NCBI RefSeq assembly: GCF_001418575.1 | Contig: NZ_LIQR01000259.1 | Span: 1-43,251, forward strand | Length of the DNA stretch: 43,251 bases | Source: Peterkaempfera griseoplana | Lineage (GTDB): Bacteria > Actinomycetota > Actinomycetes > Streptomycetales > Streptomycetaceae | Direction: 5' to 3' | Shown: piece by piece, positions 9,294 to 18,180 of the stretch | How the letters are laid out: every line of letters starts with the position of its first letter | Position numbering within the stretch: position 1 is the stretch's first letter | Position numbers and translations under genes: made by a program | The notes under the pieces: generated by a model | What the model was told of the DNA's origin: nothing | The model's input: the letters and a program-made list of their open reading frames with translations, nothing else | Database searches by the model: none

Positions 9294-9317
9294 GGGAGCC
9301 CCCGGCGGGGGCCTCCC
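9294..9317 (-). promoter_or_regulatory. GC-rich hairpin in the proS leader
   Basis: GGGAGCCCCC (9294-9303) can pair with GGGGGCCTCCC (9307-9317) with a single bulged base and a 3-nt loop. It lies 28 bp upstream of the proS start on the transcribed strand side and could affect expression. No T-box-like specifier or antiterminator sequence is visible, so no regulator is proposed. Confidence 0.3.
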
Positions 9318-9380
9318 TGCGAAGGGGCGACGAAAGCCGCAGTCTAGCTCCGGCACCCGCCCCGACCTGCGTGATCTCGC

Positions 9381-9401
9381 CGGTCGGCGGGCCGCCGACC
9401 G
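9381..9401 (-). terminator. Terminator hairpin after the two-component operon
   Basis: CGGTCGGC (9381-9388) pairs with GCCGACCG (9394-9401) around a GGGCC loop, immediately downstream of the response regulator stop at 9406. It has no T-run. Position and symmetry support a terminator. Confidence 0.55.
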
Positions 9402-9405
9402 CCGC

Positions 9406-10095
9406 TCAGACCGGCCCGCCCGCCCGGACCAGACCCGTCTCGTAGGCGAGGACCACCGCCTGGACGCGGTCGCGCAGGTCCAGCTTGGCCAGAATGCGGC
9501 CCACATGGGTCTTCACGGTGGCCTCGGAGAGGGTGAGCCGGGAGGCGATCTCCCCGTTGGAGAGCCCCTGCGCGACCAGCAGGAAGACCTCCCGCTCACG
9601 GTCGGTGAGCCGGGCCAGCACAGGGGTGCCGGCGGACGGCTGCGGGCCGGGCAGCACATCCGCGAAGCGGTCGATCATCCGGCGGGTGGTGGTGGGGGCG
9701 ACCACCGCGTCACCGGCGTGGACCGCCCGGATCGCCGCGACCAGCTCGGTCGGCGGCACGTCCTTCAGCAGGAACCCGCTGGCCCCCGCCTTGAGCGCGG
9801 CGAAGGCGTACTCGTCCAGGTCGAAGGTGGTGAGGATGAGCACCCGGGGCGCGCCGGCGCGGGGGGCGCCGTCCGGGTCGAGGCAGATCCGGCTGGTCGC
9901 CTCCACCCCGTCCATGCGGGGCATCCGCACATCCATCAGGATCACGTCGACCTCCGCCGCGGCCAGCACCTCCAGCGCCTGGGCGCCGTCGCCGGCCTCG
10001 GCGGCGATCTCGATGTCCCCCTGCGACTGCAGCACCATCCGGAACCCGGTGCGCAGCAGCTCCTGGTCGTCGACGAGCATCACGCGGATCGTCAT
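9406..10095 (-). CDS. NarL/FixJ-family response regulator
   Basis: The 229-residue protein has a receiver domain with acidic pair Asp9-Asp10, phospho-acceptor Asp55 (VILMDVRMP), switch Thr and Lys (LTTFD, LLKD), then a C-terminal LuxR-type helix-turn-helix (LTDREREVFLLVAQGLSNGEIASRLTLSEATVKTHV). It should be phosphorylated by the histidine kinase encoded 21 bp upstream in the same operon. Target genes cannot be inferred from this locus. Confidence 0.94.
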   Translation of the reverse strand: MTIRVMLVDDQELLRTGFRMVLQSQGDIEIAAEAGDGAQALEVLAAAEVDVILMDVRMPRMDGVEATSRICLDPDGAPRAGAPRVLILTTFDLDEYAFAALKAGASGFLLKDVPPTELVAAIRAVHAGDAVVAPTTTRRMIDRFADVLPGPQPSAGTPVLARLTDREREVFLLVAQGLSNGEIASRLTLSEATVKTHVGRILAKLDLRDRVQAVVLAYETGLVRAGGPV

Positions 10096-10116
10096 GGGTG
10101 GCGGTTCCTCCGGGTG

Positions 10117-11325
10117 TCAGACCGCGGTCACGGTTTTGAGCGGCAGTACGGCACGGATGCGGAAGCCTCCTCCGGGTCGCGGCCCGGCGTCCAGACGGCC
10201 GCCGACCATGCCGACCCGCTCCCTCATGCCGATCAGCCCGTGCCCCTGGCCGTCGGCGCCGCCCCGCTCGTACAGCTCCGCGGCGGCCCCCCGGCCGTCG
10301 TCCTCGACCAGGACGTCCACCGTCCCGTCGCCGAAGCGGATGTGGACGTCGGCGCGGACGTCGGGGCCGCCGTGCTTGCGGACGTTGGTGAGCGCCTCCT
10401 GCACGATCCGGTAGGCGGTCAGCTCCACGCCCCGCGGCAGCGGGCGCGGACTGCCCTCCAGGGTGAAGTCCACGGCCAGCCCCGCGCCGCGGACCTGCTC
10501 CAGCAGATCGGGCAGCTGCTCCACCCCGGGCTGCGGGACGTACTCCCCCGCGCCGGGCTCCGCGGTGCGCAGCACGCCCAGCAGCCGCCGCATCTCGTCC
10601 AGCGCCTGGCGGCCGGTGGCGGCGATGGTCGCCAGCGCCTCCCTGGCCTGTTCCGGGGAGCCGTCCAGCACATAGGCGGCGCCGTCGGCCTGGACCACCA
10701 TCACCGAGACGTTGTGGGCCACCACGTCGTGCAGCTCGCGGGCGATCCGGGCGCGTTCGGCGGCGACCGCGACCTTGGCCCGGGCGTCGCGCTCCCGTTC
10801 CAGCCGGGCGGCCCGGTCCTCCAGCTCCGCGTAGTACGCCCGCCGGATCCGGGTCAGCCGGCCGAGCGCCCAGGAGAGCACGAACGGCGCCGACAGCAGC
10901 ACGCTGACCAGGACCGTCTGGCCGGGCTGCGGGACGTTGGGGTCGGAGGTCCCGAACCGCCACACGGCGAGCGGACCGGCGGCCAGTCCGGCGGCCATGG
11001 CCGTCCGGGAGGCCCAGCGGGAGCCGAAGGCCGCCGCGGTGTAGGCGAGGACCAGCAGCACCACGTCGGCGACATTGGGCGTCCAGTCGGCCACCAGCTG
11101 GAACACCCCGACCAGCACACCACCCACCAGGGCCGCGTCCGGCACCCTCCGGCGCAGCGCCATCAGCCCGGCCAGGGTCAGCACGAAGACGGCGTAGGTG
11201 CCGCCGGAGTAGCCGAACCCGGCGTTGCCGGGGCCGCTGAGCAGGCTCACGCCCAGCACCAGCAGCGCCCACGCGGTGTCCACCGTCGTGGGGTGTCTGC
11301 GGAGCCAGGAGTAGAGCTGCTGCAC
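10117..11325 (-). CDS. Sensor histidine kinase, HisKA_3 type
   Basis: The 402-residue membrane kinase has four to six hydrophobic segments in residues ~15-155, a short linker, then the dimerisation and phosphoacceptor motif [13 protein letters not shown] with phospho-His199, and a C-terminal HATPase domain ([27 protein letters not shown]). This is the DesK/NarX-like class that pairs with NarL regulators such as the next gene. The input domain is only the membrane segments, so the signal may be membrane-related. The ATG at 11325 faces the methyltransferase gene across a 167-bp shared promoter region. Confidence 0.93.
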   Translation of the reverse strand: MQQLYSWLRRHPTTVDTAWALLVLGVSLLSGPGNAGFGYSGGTYAVFVLTLAGLMALRRRVPDAALVGGVLVGVFQLVADWTPNVADVVLLVLAYTAAAFGSRWASRTAMAAGLAAGPLAVWRFGTSDPNVPQPGQTVLVSVLLSAPFVLSWALGRLTRIRRAYYAELEDRAARLERERDARAKVAVAAERARIARELHDVVAHNVSVMVVQADGAAYVLDGSPEQAREALATIAATGRQALDEMRRLLGVLRTAEPGAGEYVPQPGVEQLPDLLEQVRGAGLAVDFTLEGSPRPLPRGVELTAYRIVQEALTNVRKHGGPDVRADVHIRFGDGTVDVLVEDDGRGAAAELYERGGADGQGHGLIGMRERVGMVGGRLDAGPRPGGGFRIRAVLPLKTVTAV

Positions 11326-11492
11326 CCTTCCAGCCTAGGCAGCCGCAGCGGGGGCTCTGGTCCACCGGCAGGGCGATCCGCTCTACTCCGCAAGTCGGAG
11401 AGCGGTACGGACGGTGCACCGGGGAAACCCGCAGAGCGGCCCCGGGGCCGGGGCGCGGAGAACGGCCCGGCCGGGCCGGTAACGTGCCGTGC

Positions 11493-12533
11493 ATGAGCTG
11501 GACGGGCTGGCGCGCGGCCATGCAGCACGCGCTGTACGGGGACGGTGGCTTCTACCGCCGTCCGGAGGGCCCGGCGGGCCACTTCCGCACCTCGGTGCAC
11601 GCCTCGCCGCGGTTCGCGGAGGCGGTGGCACGGCTGCTGGCGCAGGTGGACGAGGAACTGGGCAGGCCCCCGGAACTCGCCTTGGTGGACGTCGGCGCCG
11701 GGCGCGGCGAGCTGCTGCAGGGGGTGCTGGACGCGGTACGGAGGGACTACCAGGCGGTGGCGGACCGGCTGCGGCCGTACGCCGTGGAGGTCGCGGACCG
11801 TCCCGCGGGGACGGCGGCGGAGGTGGTCTGGTGCACGGAGCCGCCGGCCGGGGTCACGGGGCTGCTGTTCGCCAACGAGTGGCTGGACAACGTACCGCTG
11901 GACATCGCCGAGGCCGACGCCCACGGGGTGCTGCGGCAGGTGCTGGTGGACCCTTCGAGCGGAGCGGAGCAGCCCGGCGGGCCGCTGGCGGGTGCGGACG
12001 CCGAGTGGGCGGCCCGCTGGTGGCCCGGCCCGCTGGAGGAGGGCTTCCGGGTGGAGCTGGGCGGCAGCCGCGACGCCGCCTGGGCGGCCGCGGTGCGTTC
12101 GCTGGAGCGCGGGCTGGCGGTGGCCGTGGACTACGCCCACGGCGCGGACGCCAGGCCTCCGTTCGGCACACTCGCGGGCTTCCGCGCCGGGCGTGAGGTG
12201 CGCCCCGTACCGGACGGCTCCTGCGATGTGACCGCGCATGTGGCGCTGGACTCCTGCGCCGCCGCCGGGGAGGCGGCCGGCGCCGTCCACAGCCTGTGGA
12301 CGACCCAGCGCGAGGCGCTGCGGGCACTGGGGGTGGGCGGCGCCCGTCCACCGCTGTCGCTGGCCTCCACCGACCCCGCCGCATATCTGCGGGCGCTGGG
12401 TTCCGCCGGTGAGGGCGCCGAGTTGACCGACCCGGCGGGGCTGGGCGGCTTCGGCTGGCTGGTTCAGGCGGTCCGTATGCCGGTACCGGAGGGCCTACGG
12501 GGCGCCCGGGAGTGGCAGACTTGCCGGTCATGA
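11493..12533 (+). CDS. SAM-dependent methyltransferase, MidA/NDUFAF7-like
   Basis: The 346-residue protein has a SAM-binding motif [13 protein letters not shown] at about 62-74 and the family-typical segment [12 protein letters not shown], resembling the NEFFDALP box of MidA/NDUFAF7 proteins. In mitochondria NDUFAF7 methylates an arginine of the complex I 49-kDa subunit, the NuoD homologue. Here the gene overlaps a nuoD-like gene by ATGA, so enzyme and putative substrate are made together. ATG at 11493 is chosen over the GTG at 11484 because family members start near [10 protein letters not shown]. Function is inferred from family and context. Confidence 0.85.
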   Translation: MSWTGWRAAMQHALYGDGGFYRRPEGPAGHFRTSVHASPRFAEAVARLLAQVDEELGRPPELALVDVGAGRGELLQGVLDAVRRDYQAVADRLRPYAVEVADRPAGTAAEVVWCTEPPAGVTGLLFANEWLDNVPLDIAEADAHGVLRQVLVDPSSGAEQPGGPLAGADAEWAARWWPGPLEEGFRVELGGSRDAAWAAAVRSLERGLAVAVDYAHGADARPPFGTLAGFRAGREVRPVPDGSCDVTAHVALDSCAAAGEAAGAVHSLWTTQREALRALGVGGARPPLSLASTDPAAYLRALGSAGEGAELTDPAGLGGFGWLVQAVRMPVPEGLRGAREWQTCRS

Positions 12534-13690
12534 GGGAGACCACGGTCGGCATCGGCTCCGGTGCGGAGAACGTCACCGAGTTCGGCACCAGCGACATGGT
12601 GCTCAACATCGGCCCCCAGCACCCGTCGACACACGGGGTGCTGCGGCTGAAGCTGGTGCTGGACGGTGAGCGGATCGTGGCTGCGGAGCCCGTGATCGGC
12701 TATATGCACCGCGGCGCGGAGAAGCTGTTCGAGGCCCGCGACTACCGGCAGATCATCATGCTGGCCAACCGGCACGACTGGCTGTCGGCGTTCGCCAACG
12801 AGCTGGGCGTGGTGCTCTCCGTCGAGCGGATGCTCGGCATGGAGGTGCCCGAGCGGGCCGTCTGGGCGCGGACCCTGCTGGCGGAGCTCAACCGGGTGCT
12901 CAACCATCTGATGTTCCTCGGCTCCTACCCGCTGGAGCTGGGCGGCATCACCCCGGTCTTCTACGCCTTCGAGAGCCGCGAGACGCTCCAGCACGTCATG
13001 GAGGAGGCCTCCGGCGGGCGGATGCACTACATGTTCAACCGGGTCGGCGGCCTCAAGGAGGACCTGCCCGCGGGCTGGCTGGGCCGGGTCCGGGCCGCCG
13101 TCGCCCAGGTCCGCTCGCAGCTGGGCCGGATCGACGACCTGGTGCTGGGCAACGAGATCTTCCGCGGCCGCACCGCCGGCGTCGGGGTGCTGGCACCGGA
13201 GCTGGTGCACGCCTACGGGGTGAGCGGGCCGATCGCCCGAGCCTCGGGGGTCGACTTCGACCTGCGGCGCGACGAGCCGTACCTGGCGTACGGGGAGCTC
13301 TCCGACGTGCTGCGGGTGGCGGTCCGCGAGGAGGGCGACTGCCTGGCCCGCTTCGAGTGCCTGCTGGAGCAGACCCATGTCTCGCTGGACCTCGCGGACG
13401 CCTGCCTGGACCGGCTGGCGGAGCTGCCGCAGGGGCCGGTGAACCAGCGGCTCCCCAAGGTGCTCAAGGCCCCGGAGGGGCATACCTACACCTGGACCGA
13501 GAATCCGCTGGGCGTCAACGGCTACTACCTGGTGTCGCGGGGCGACAAGACGCCGTGGCGGCTGAAGCTGCGGTCCGCCTCGTACAACAACATCCAGGCC
13601 CTGACCGAGCTGCTGCCCGGCACCCTGGTCGCCGACATGGTGGCGATCCTGGGCTCGATGTTCTTCGTGGTCGGCGACATCGACAAGTAG
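12530..13690 (+). CDS. nuoD2: Orphan NADH-quinone oxidoreductase subunit D (NuoD2-like)
   Basis: The 386-residue protein aligns along the whole 49-kDa subunit family: [16 protein letters not shown] at 25-40, [13 protein letters not shown] at 60-72, GGLKEDLP, a C-terminal LGYY-like NGYYLVSRG, and VGDIDK at the end. No other nuo genes are adjacent, so this is a second, detached copy of the kind seen in streptomycetes. The quinone-site histidine is kept (His35, equivalent to Thermus Nqo4 His38), but the quinone-site tyrosine (Nqo4 Tyr87) is replaced by Trp84 in RHDWLSAF. It may be an alternative complex I subunit or a repurposed one. The ATG at 12530 overlaps the methyltransferase stop. Confidence 0.9.
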   Translation: MRETTVGIGSGAENVTEFGTSDMVLNIGPQHPSTHGVLRLKLVLDGERIVAAEPVIGYMHRGAEKLFEARDYRQIIMLANRHDWLSAFANELGVVLSVERMLGMEVPERAVWARTLLAELNRVLNHLMFLGSYPLELGGITPVFYAFESRETLQHVMEEASGGRMHYMFNRVGGLKEDLPAGWLGRVRAAVAQVRSQLGRIDDLVLGNEIFRGRTAGVGVLAPELVHAYGVSGPIARASGVDFDLRRDEPYLAYGELSDVLRVAVREEGDCLARFECLLEQTHVSLDLADACLDRLAELPQGPVNQRLPKVLKAPEGHTYTWTENPLGVNGYYLVSRGDKTPWRLKLRSASYNNIQALTELLPGTLVADMVAILGSMFFVVGDIDK

Positions 13691-13693
13691 GCC

Positions 13694-13717
13694 GCCCGGG
13701 CCCACGACGGCCCGGGC
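13694..13717. terminator. Hairpin terminator between nuoD2 and the convergent gene
   Basis: A perfect 9-bp stem, GCCCGGGCC with GGCCCGGGC, and a 6-nt loop lie in the 34-bp gap between two converging genes. It should act in both directions. Confidence 0.65.
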
Positions 13718-13724
13718 CGTACGG

Positions 13725-14756
13725 CTACTGGACCGCGCGCAGCGCCCGCAGATCCATCCGCTCGGTCTCGTCGTGCTCGGTCAGATCCACCACATCGGCC
13801 CCGGCATCAGCCCCACCCACGGCCTCCACCGGCTCCGCGGCCCGACCCGGCAACGGGGACACCTGCGGCTCCACGGGCTGCACACCCGGCTCGGCGCCCG
13901 CATAGGCGGCCTGGGCGGCGACGGCCTCGTCACCGACCACATCGCTGAGGTCGCCGACCGCCTGGGACGGCAGGACGGGCAGTCCGCCCTGCATGGTGCG
14001 GTCGAAGAAGCTGAAGCCCGCGCTGCGGGCGACCACCACCGGCCGCGGCCGCTGCCGCTCCAGCGGCACGATCGCGGTGGCGGGGGTGCTGGGGGTGTGC
14101 TCGGCCGGCGCCTGGGACCGCACGGCGGGCAGGGCCGGCACCGTACGGCCGGCCGCCTCGGCGGCCCGCCGGCGGGCGCTCTCCGCGTTCACCTGGGCGG
14201 CGACCCGCTGGGCGTGCTCCACGGCGGCGCGGCGCTCCAGGGTGCGCAGCACGGCGGCGGCCCTGACGTAAGCGGCCGGGGTGACCGGGTGACGGGCGGT
14301 CTGCTGCGCGGTACGGCGGCGGGCCGCCTCGGCGTCCCTGACGGCCTGTTCGGCGGCCGCCACGGCACGCTCACGCAGCAGCCGGGCGTTCTCCGTCTCC
14401 GCGCGGGCGAGCCGGGACTTCTCCACGGCCAGTCGGCGGCCCAGCCGCGACAGCCGCTCCTCCGCCACCTCGACGGCGTACTCCAGCTCGGCGACCTGCT
14501 CCTCGTGGCGCTCCTCGGCGCGCTGCCGGGCGAGGGCGGCGGCGTCCAGCGCCAGCTCGCCCGCCCGGTCGCGACGGCGCAGCAGCAGGGCGGCGGCACC
14601 GGCGGCGGCCACGGCGGCCAGACCCACCGCCCGGGTCACCGCGGTGTCGTCGTCGAGCAGGACCAGCGCCCCGGCCGCAAGGGTGAGCGCTGCGACGGTG
14701 AGCACGGGAAGGATCCGGCCCAGGGTCGACGATTGACGGTGGCGTCCGCGTGGCAT
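13725..14756 (-). CDS. Hypothetical membrane protein with coiled coil
   Basis: The 343-residue protein begins with basic residues, then two close hydrophobic segments (about 13-35 and 42-60), followed by a long Ala/Arg/Glu-rich helix (about 65-190) with coiled-coil character, and a Pro/Ala-rich, low-complexity tail. I recognise no enzymatic domain. A short membrane anchor with a cytoplasmic coiled coil suggests a structural or scaffolding role. The ATG at 14756 is used instead of the TTG at 14762. It is the most downstream gene on this strand after the folate operon but is separated from it by a terminator. Confidence 0.7.
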   Translation of the reverse strand: MPRGRHRQSSTLGRILPVLTVAALTLAAGALVLLDDDTAVTRAVGLAAVAAAGAAALLLRRRDRAGELALDAAALARQRAEERHEEQVAELEYAVEVAEERLSRLGRRLAVEKSRLARAETENARLLRERAVAAAEQAVRDAEAARRRTAQQTARHPVTPAAYVRAAAVLRTLERRAAVEHAQRVAAQVNAESARRRAAEAAGRTVPALPAVRSQAPAEHTPSTPATAIVPLERQRPRPVVVARSAGFSFFDRTMQGGLPVLPSQAVGDLSDVVGDEAVAAQAAYAGAEPGVQPVEPQVSPLPGRAAEPVEAVGGADAGADVVDLTEHDETERMDLRALRAVQ

Positions 14757-14861
14757 GGCCAAAAACTAGCGTGCCGTTCCGGGCGGTGTCAGCCGCCGGG
14801 CCGAATCGTGTCTAGACAGGGACAAACGCTCACCGTACGCGGCCGCTCCGTCACATCCCCG

Positions 14862-14890
14862 TGCCCGGACGGATGCGCTCCGTCCGGGCA
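14862..14890 (-). terminator. Strong hairpin terminator after the folate operon
   Basis: A perfect 12-bp stem (TGCCCGGACGGA with TCCGTCCGGGCA) encloses a 5-nt loop, 36 bp downstream of the DUF3180 stop. It should end the minus-strand folate transcript and separates it from the hypothetical gene. Confidence 0.75.
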
Positions 14891-14925
14891 GGGCGTGCCC
14901 GGTCCGCGGTACCGCGGCGCCGGGG

Positions 14926-15408
14926 TCAGCGCGGCGCCGGGGCGGTGGGGTCGTCGTGGTCCTCGGGAAGCTTGCAGATGTGCTGGATCCACAGCGCCGC
15001 CACGATCACCGCGAGTCCGGCCAGCACGGTGAAGCCCGCCGTGACCGCCTGGGTCTTGCGGGCCGGCTGGTCCAGCAGGGAGAGCAGAAAGACGCCCGCG
15101 CCGCCGTAGACACCGACCGCCAGCGCCGCCACCAGGGCACTGGCCTGGCCCAGCACCACCACCCGGGCCGCGACCAGCGGGTCCACCCCCTTGGCGTCGG
15201 GCTCCCGGTCCCGCTGGGCCCGCAACCGGCCACGGATGGAGATCGCCGCGGCCAGCAGCACCACGGCGACCACCGCCAGCACCACCGGTGCGGCCGTGGG
15301 CACTCCGGGCAGGTCTCCCACCGAGTCCCAGAGCTTGGCGCCCGCCCAGGCGAGCACCCCGGAGACCACGGCGATACCGGCCAGCAGGGCCGGGCGAAGC
15401 GGCTTCAC
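14926..15408 (-). CDS. DUF3180 family membrane protein
   Basis: From the GTG at 15408, the frame encodes 160 residues beginning KPLRPALLAGIAVVSGVL. Four hydrophobic segments are visible (about 5-25, 36-58, 80-102 and 112-138), matching the small actinobacterial DUF3180 proteins that sit next to folK. No function is known to me. The frame stays open upstream to 15537, but that part is low in coding character. An AAGGA site lies about 10 bp before the GTG. It is the last gene of the folate run. Confidence 0.8.
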   Translation of the reverse strand: MKPLRPALLAGIAVVSGVLAWAGAKLWDSVGDLPGVPTAAPVVLAVVAVVLLAAAISIRGRLRAQRDREPDAKGVDPLVAARVVVLGQASALVAALAVGVYGGAGVFLLSLLDQPARKTQAVTAGFTVLAGLAVIVAALWIQHICKLPEDHDDPTAPAPR

Positions 15409-15592
15409 GCGGAAGGCGTCCTTCCTGACAGGGTCCGGACGGCGGATTGCCGCCCGTCGGCGGCGCGCCACCGGCAGCACCACCGTACTGGGGCGACAAC
15501 GTCCGGCCGCCCGCCGCCCGTTCCTGCGGTCCCCCACCCGGGGGCGGCCCCCGGGCCCGGGGCACGACCCGCGGGCACCACGCCGGGGCGCA

Positions 15593-16180
15593 CTACTCGG
15601 GGAGCCTCAGCTCCAGGTCGTCGCGGCGGCGCACACCCTCACCGCCGACCTCGTCCAGCAGGTCCGCCACCCGGCCGTGGCCGGGCAGCTCCGCGTCGGG
15701 CTCGGCGTCGTGCCAGGGGGCCAGCACAAAGCCCCGCTCATGGGCCCTGGGGTGGGGCAGGGTGAGCACGGGGTCCCTGGAGATCACACCGTCGTAGGCG
15801 ACGATGTCGACGTCCAGCGTCCGCGGGCCCCAGCGGACCTCACGGGTGCGGCTGAAGGCGTCCTCCACCGCGCCGGCCCGCTCCAGCAGGGAGCCCGGGC
15901 CCAAGGTGGTGCGCACCACGACCACGGCGTTGAAGTAGCTGGGCTGGTCGGCGGGGCCGCCCACCGCCTCGGTCTCGTAGACCGGCGAGACGGCCTTCAC
16001 CCGGATGCCCGGGGTGTCCTCCAGCGCGTCGACGGCGCCCTGCAGGGTCTCCAGGCGGTTGCCCAGATTGCTGCCCAGGGCGATCACCGCCCGCTGCGGA
16101 TTGTGCAGGGTGCTGTCGGCGGAGTCGACGGTGTACTCGACGCGGGACGGCACGGGCGAGGTCGTCGGGTCGCTGCTCAT
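15593..16180 (-). CDS. folK: 2-amino-4-hydroxy-6-hydroxymethyldihydropteridine pyrophosphokinase
   Basis: FolK transfers pyrophosphate from ATP to the pterin alcohol that FolB makes. In the 195-residue protein, ALGSNLGNR, SPVYETEAVGG, QPSYFNAV, RWGPRTLDVDIV and LPHPRAHERGFVL are in family order; the last two include the metal-binding aspartates of the DxD motif and the ATP-binding arginines. There is an N-terminal extension of ~30 residues before RAVIALGSN. The gene follows folB by 43 bp. Confidence 0.96.
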   Translation of the reverse strand: MSSDPTTSPVPSRVEYTVDSADSTLHNPQRAVIALGSNLGNRLETLQGAVDALEDTPGIRVKAVSPVYETEAVGGPADQPSYFNAVVVVRTTLGPGSLLERAGAVEDAFSRTREVRWGPRTLDVDIVAYDGVISRDPVLTLPHPRAHERGFVLAPWHDAEPDAELPGHGRVADLLDEVGGEGVRRRDDLELRLPE

Positions 16181-16223
16181 CTGGATTGCCTCGCTTCGTC
16201 GCGGGGGCCGGTGACGCGGAGGG

Positions 16224-16595
16224 TCACCCGCGGCTCCGGTGGATGGTGATGGTCACGTCGTCGAACGGCACGGTGATCGGGGCGTCCGGCTTGTGCACGG
16301 TCACCTCCACCTCCTGCACCGGCTCGTGCTTCAGGCACTGGTCGGCGATGCGCTGCGCCAGGGTCTCGATCAGGTCCACCGGATCGCCGGAGACGATGGC
16401 GCAGACCTCCTCGGCCACGATGCCGTAGTGCGCCGTACGGGACAGGTCGTCGGTCTCCGCCGCCGGACGGGTGTCCATGTGGAGCACGACGTCCACCACG
16501 AACGTCTGCCCCTCCTCGCGCTCCCGCTCGAAGACGCCGTGGTTTCCGCGGGCGCGCAGGCCGCGCAGTGCGACACGGTCCAGCAATCGAATCAC
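16224..16595 (-). CDS. folB: Dihydroneopterin aldolase
   Basis: FolB cleaves dihydroneopterin to hydroxymethyl-dihydropterin and glycolaldehyde. The 123-residue protein has the family's start (DRVALRGLRARGNHGVFEREREEGQ), the YG site in AHYGIVAEEV, LIETLAQRIAD and the catalytic-lysine segment VHKPDAPI. The start is GTG at 16595. A 206-bp gap separates it from the upstream NTF2-like gene, so an internal promoter is possible. Confidence 0.96.
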   Translation of the reverse strand: MIRLLDRVALRGLRARGNHGVFEREREEGQTFVVDVVLHMDTRPAAETDDLSRTAHYGIVAEEVCAIVSGDPVDLIETLAQRIADQCLKHEPVQEVEVTVHKPDAPITVPFDDVTITIHRSRG

Positions 16596-16801
16596 TCCAG
16601 AGACAGAAGACCGGTGGGCCCCGTTGCCCGCCGTCAGACGAATCTACCGTCGGCCTGTGACAGGGACGGCAGGTCACCGGCATGGCGCAGCCGTCCTACC
16701 CGGGTGGTGCGGCGCTCACGCCTCACCCCGTCCCCGGACCTGGTGAACATCCGGTGGAGGCCCGGCATTCCCTCCGCGGCGGCTGCGGCGGATGTCCCCG
16801 C

Positions 16802-17287
16802 TCAGCCCTCTTCGCCCTCGTCGACGCTGGTCAGCACCGGTGAGCCATGGTGGGACCAGAGCCGCCAGCCGTCCGCGGTGCGCCGGAAGAGGTTGCTGGC
16901 GACGACCTTGCCGCCGACCAGGGGCGCCAGCTCCCCCTCCGTCTCCGCCTCACCGCTGGAGAGGATGTTCTCGGTGCAGGTGACAAGTGCCACATCACCG
17001 GACAACTCGACCTCGACATCGGTGAGGAAGAACTGGATGTAGTCGGTGTTGGCCATGATCAGCATGTAGGAGCGCAGCACCCTGGCCCGGCCCCGCAGCA
17101 TCGGCCACCCGGGGTGCACACAGACCACCCCGCCGGTGTCGTCTGCGTCCGCGCCGGACAGCCAGACATCGGTGAGCGCGTCCGCGTCACCGCGCTCCAG
17201 TGCCTCGTACAGGGCGGTGTTGACCGCCAGCACCGCCTCCCGGTCCGCCGCCGCCCGCCCGGCCGTCTCCCCGCCGGCCGCGGTCAC
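16802..17287 (-). CDS. NTF2/SnoaL-like small protein of the folate operon
   Basis: The 161-residue protein has the length and pattern of an NTF2-like cone fold: an N-terminal helix pair (AVNTALYEALERGDADALTDVWL), HPGWPMLRGRARVLRSYM in the middle, and C-terminal strands ending LFRRTADGWRLWSHHGSP. Such proteins can be enzymes, ligand binders or assembly factors. It starts with GTG at 17287, overlapping the folP stop, and lies between folP and folB, which suggests a pterin-related or regulatory role. No catalytic residues can be named. Confidence 0.8.
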   Translation of the reverse strand: MTAAGGETAGRAAADREAVLAVNTALYEALERGDADALTDVWLSGADADDTGGVVCVHPGWPMLRGRARVLRSYMLIMANTDYIQFFLTDVEVELSGDVALVTCTENILSSGEAETEGELAPLVGGKVVASNLFRRTADGWRLWSHHGSPVLTSVDEGEEG

Positions 17288-18147
17288 TCCGCCGCCTGCT
17301 GCCAGGCGGCGACCACCCGGACCGCGTCGGCGCTCGCCCGGACGTCGTGCACCCGTACCGCCCAGGCGCCGGCCTGCGCGGAGAGCGCCGACACCGCGGC
17401 GGTGGCGTCGTCCCGCTGCCGGGGCGGGCGCGGCTCACCCGTGGCGGGGTCGGCCAGCAGCGCGCCCAGGAACCGCTTGCGGGAGGCGGCCACCAGCACC
17501 GGACGGCCCAGCGCCACCAGGGCGTCCAGACCGCCCAGCAGCGCCCAGTCCTGGGCGGCGTTCTTGGCGAAGCCCAGCCCGGGGTCCAGGATCACCTGCG
17601 AGGGACGCACCCCCGCGTCGACCACGGCCTCCATCCGCTGCTGGAGCTCCTTGACCACATCGGTGACCACGTCGTCGTAGACCGCCAGCCGGTTCATCTC
17701 CAGCGAGTGTCCCCGCCAGTGCATCACCACGAAGGGGACGCCGGTCTCCGCCGCGACCCGGGCCATGTCCGGGTCGGCGAGGCCGCCGGAGACGTCGTTG
17801 AGCACCGCGGCCCCCGCGGCCACCGACTGCTCGGCGACGGCGGCCCGCATGGTGTCCACACTGACCACCGCCCCGGCCGCCGCCAGTTCGCGGACCACTG
17901 GGATCACCCGGCGCAGCTCCTCCTCCTCGCTGACCCTGGCCGCCCCGGGCCGCGTGGACTCGCCGCCGACGTCGATCAGGTCGGCGCCCCGGGCCACCAG
18001 CTCCAGTCCGTGGGCGACCGCGGCCGCCGGATCCAGCCAGCGCCCCCCGTCGGAGAAGGAGTCCGGGGTGACGTTGACGACGCCCATGACGGCGCAGCGG
18101 TCCAGCGGGGCGAGGCCGGGCAGCGGCGCTATGGCGGCAGTACTCAT
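17284..18147 (-). CDS. folP: Dihydropteroate synthase
   Basis: FolP joins hydroxymethyl-dihydropterin pyrophosphate with p-aminobenzoate. From the ATG at 18147 it has 287 residues. The signature MGVVNVTPDSFSDGG starts near 21, followed by DVGGESTRPGA, VSVDTMRAAVA, LNDVSGG, VVMHWRG, ILDPGLGFAKN, and the pterin-site Lys/Ser-Arg segment AASRKRFLG. An alternative start is 9 bp upstream at 18156. It lies 33 bp downstream of the DUF2156 gene and overlaps the NTF2-like gene. Confidence 0.96.
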   Translation of the reverse strand: MSTAAIAPLPGLAPLDRCAVMGVVNVTPDSFSDGGRWLDPAAAVAHGLELVARGADLIDVGGESTRPGAARVSEEEELRRVIPVVRELAAAGAVVSVDTMRAAVAEQSVAAGAAVLNDVSGGLADPDMARVAAETGVPFVVMHWRGHSLEMNRLAVYDDVVTDVVKELQQRMEAVVDAGVRPSQVILDPGLGFAKNAAQDWALLGGLDALVALGRPVLVAASRKRFLGALLADPATGEPRPPRQRDDATAAVSALSAQAGAWAVRVHDVRASADAVRVVAAWQQAAE

Positions 18148-18180
18148 GTGACCCATTATCGGCCCGGCGGGCCGCCCGGC

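Noticed and set aside
9266-9380. Possible T-box or other riboswitch before proS
   Set aside because: Only a simple GC hairpin is present; no T-box sequence, specifier loop or antiterminator can be found.
13725-14756. DivIVA- or SMC-like assignment for the coiled-coil protein
   Set aside because: The coiled coil is composition-driven (Ala/Arg/Glu) and none of the family-specific motifs are seen, so it is left as hypothetical.
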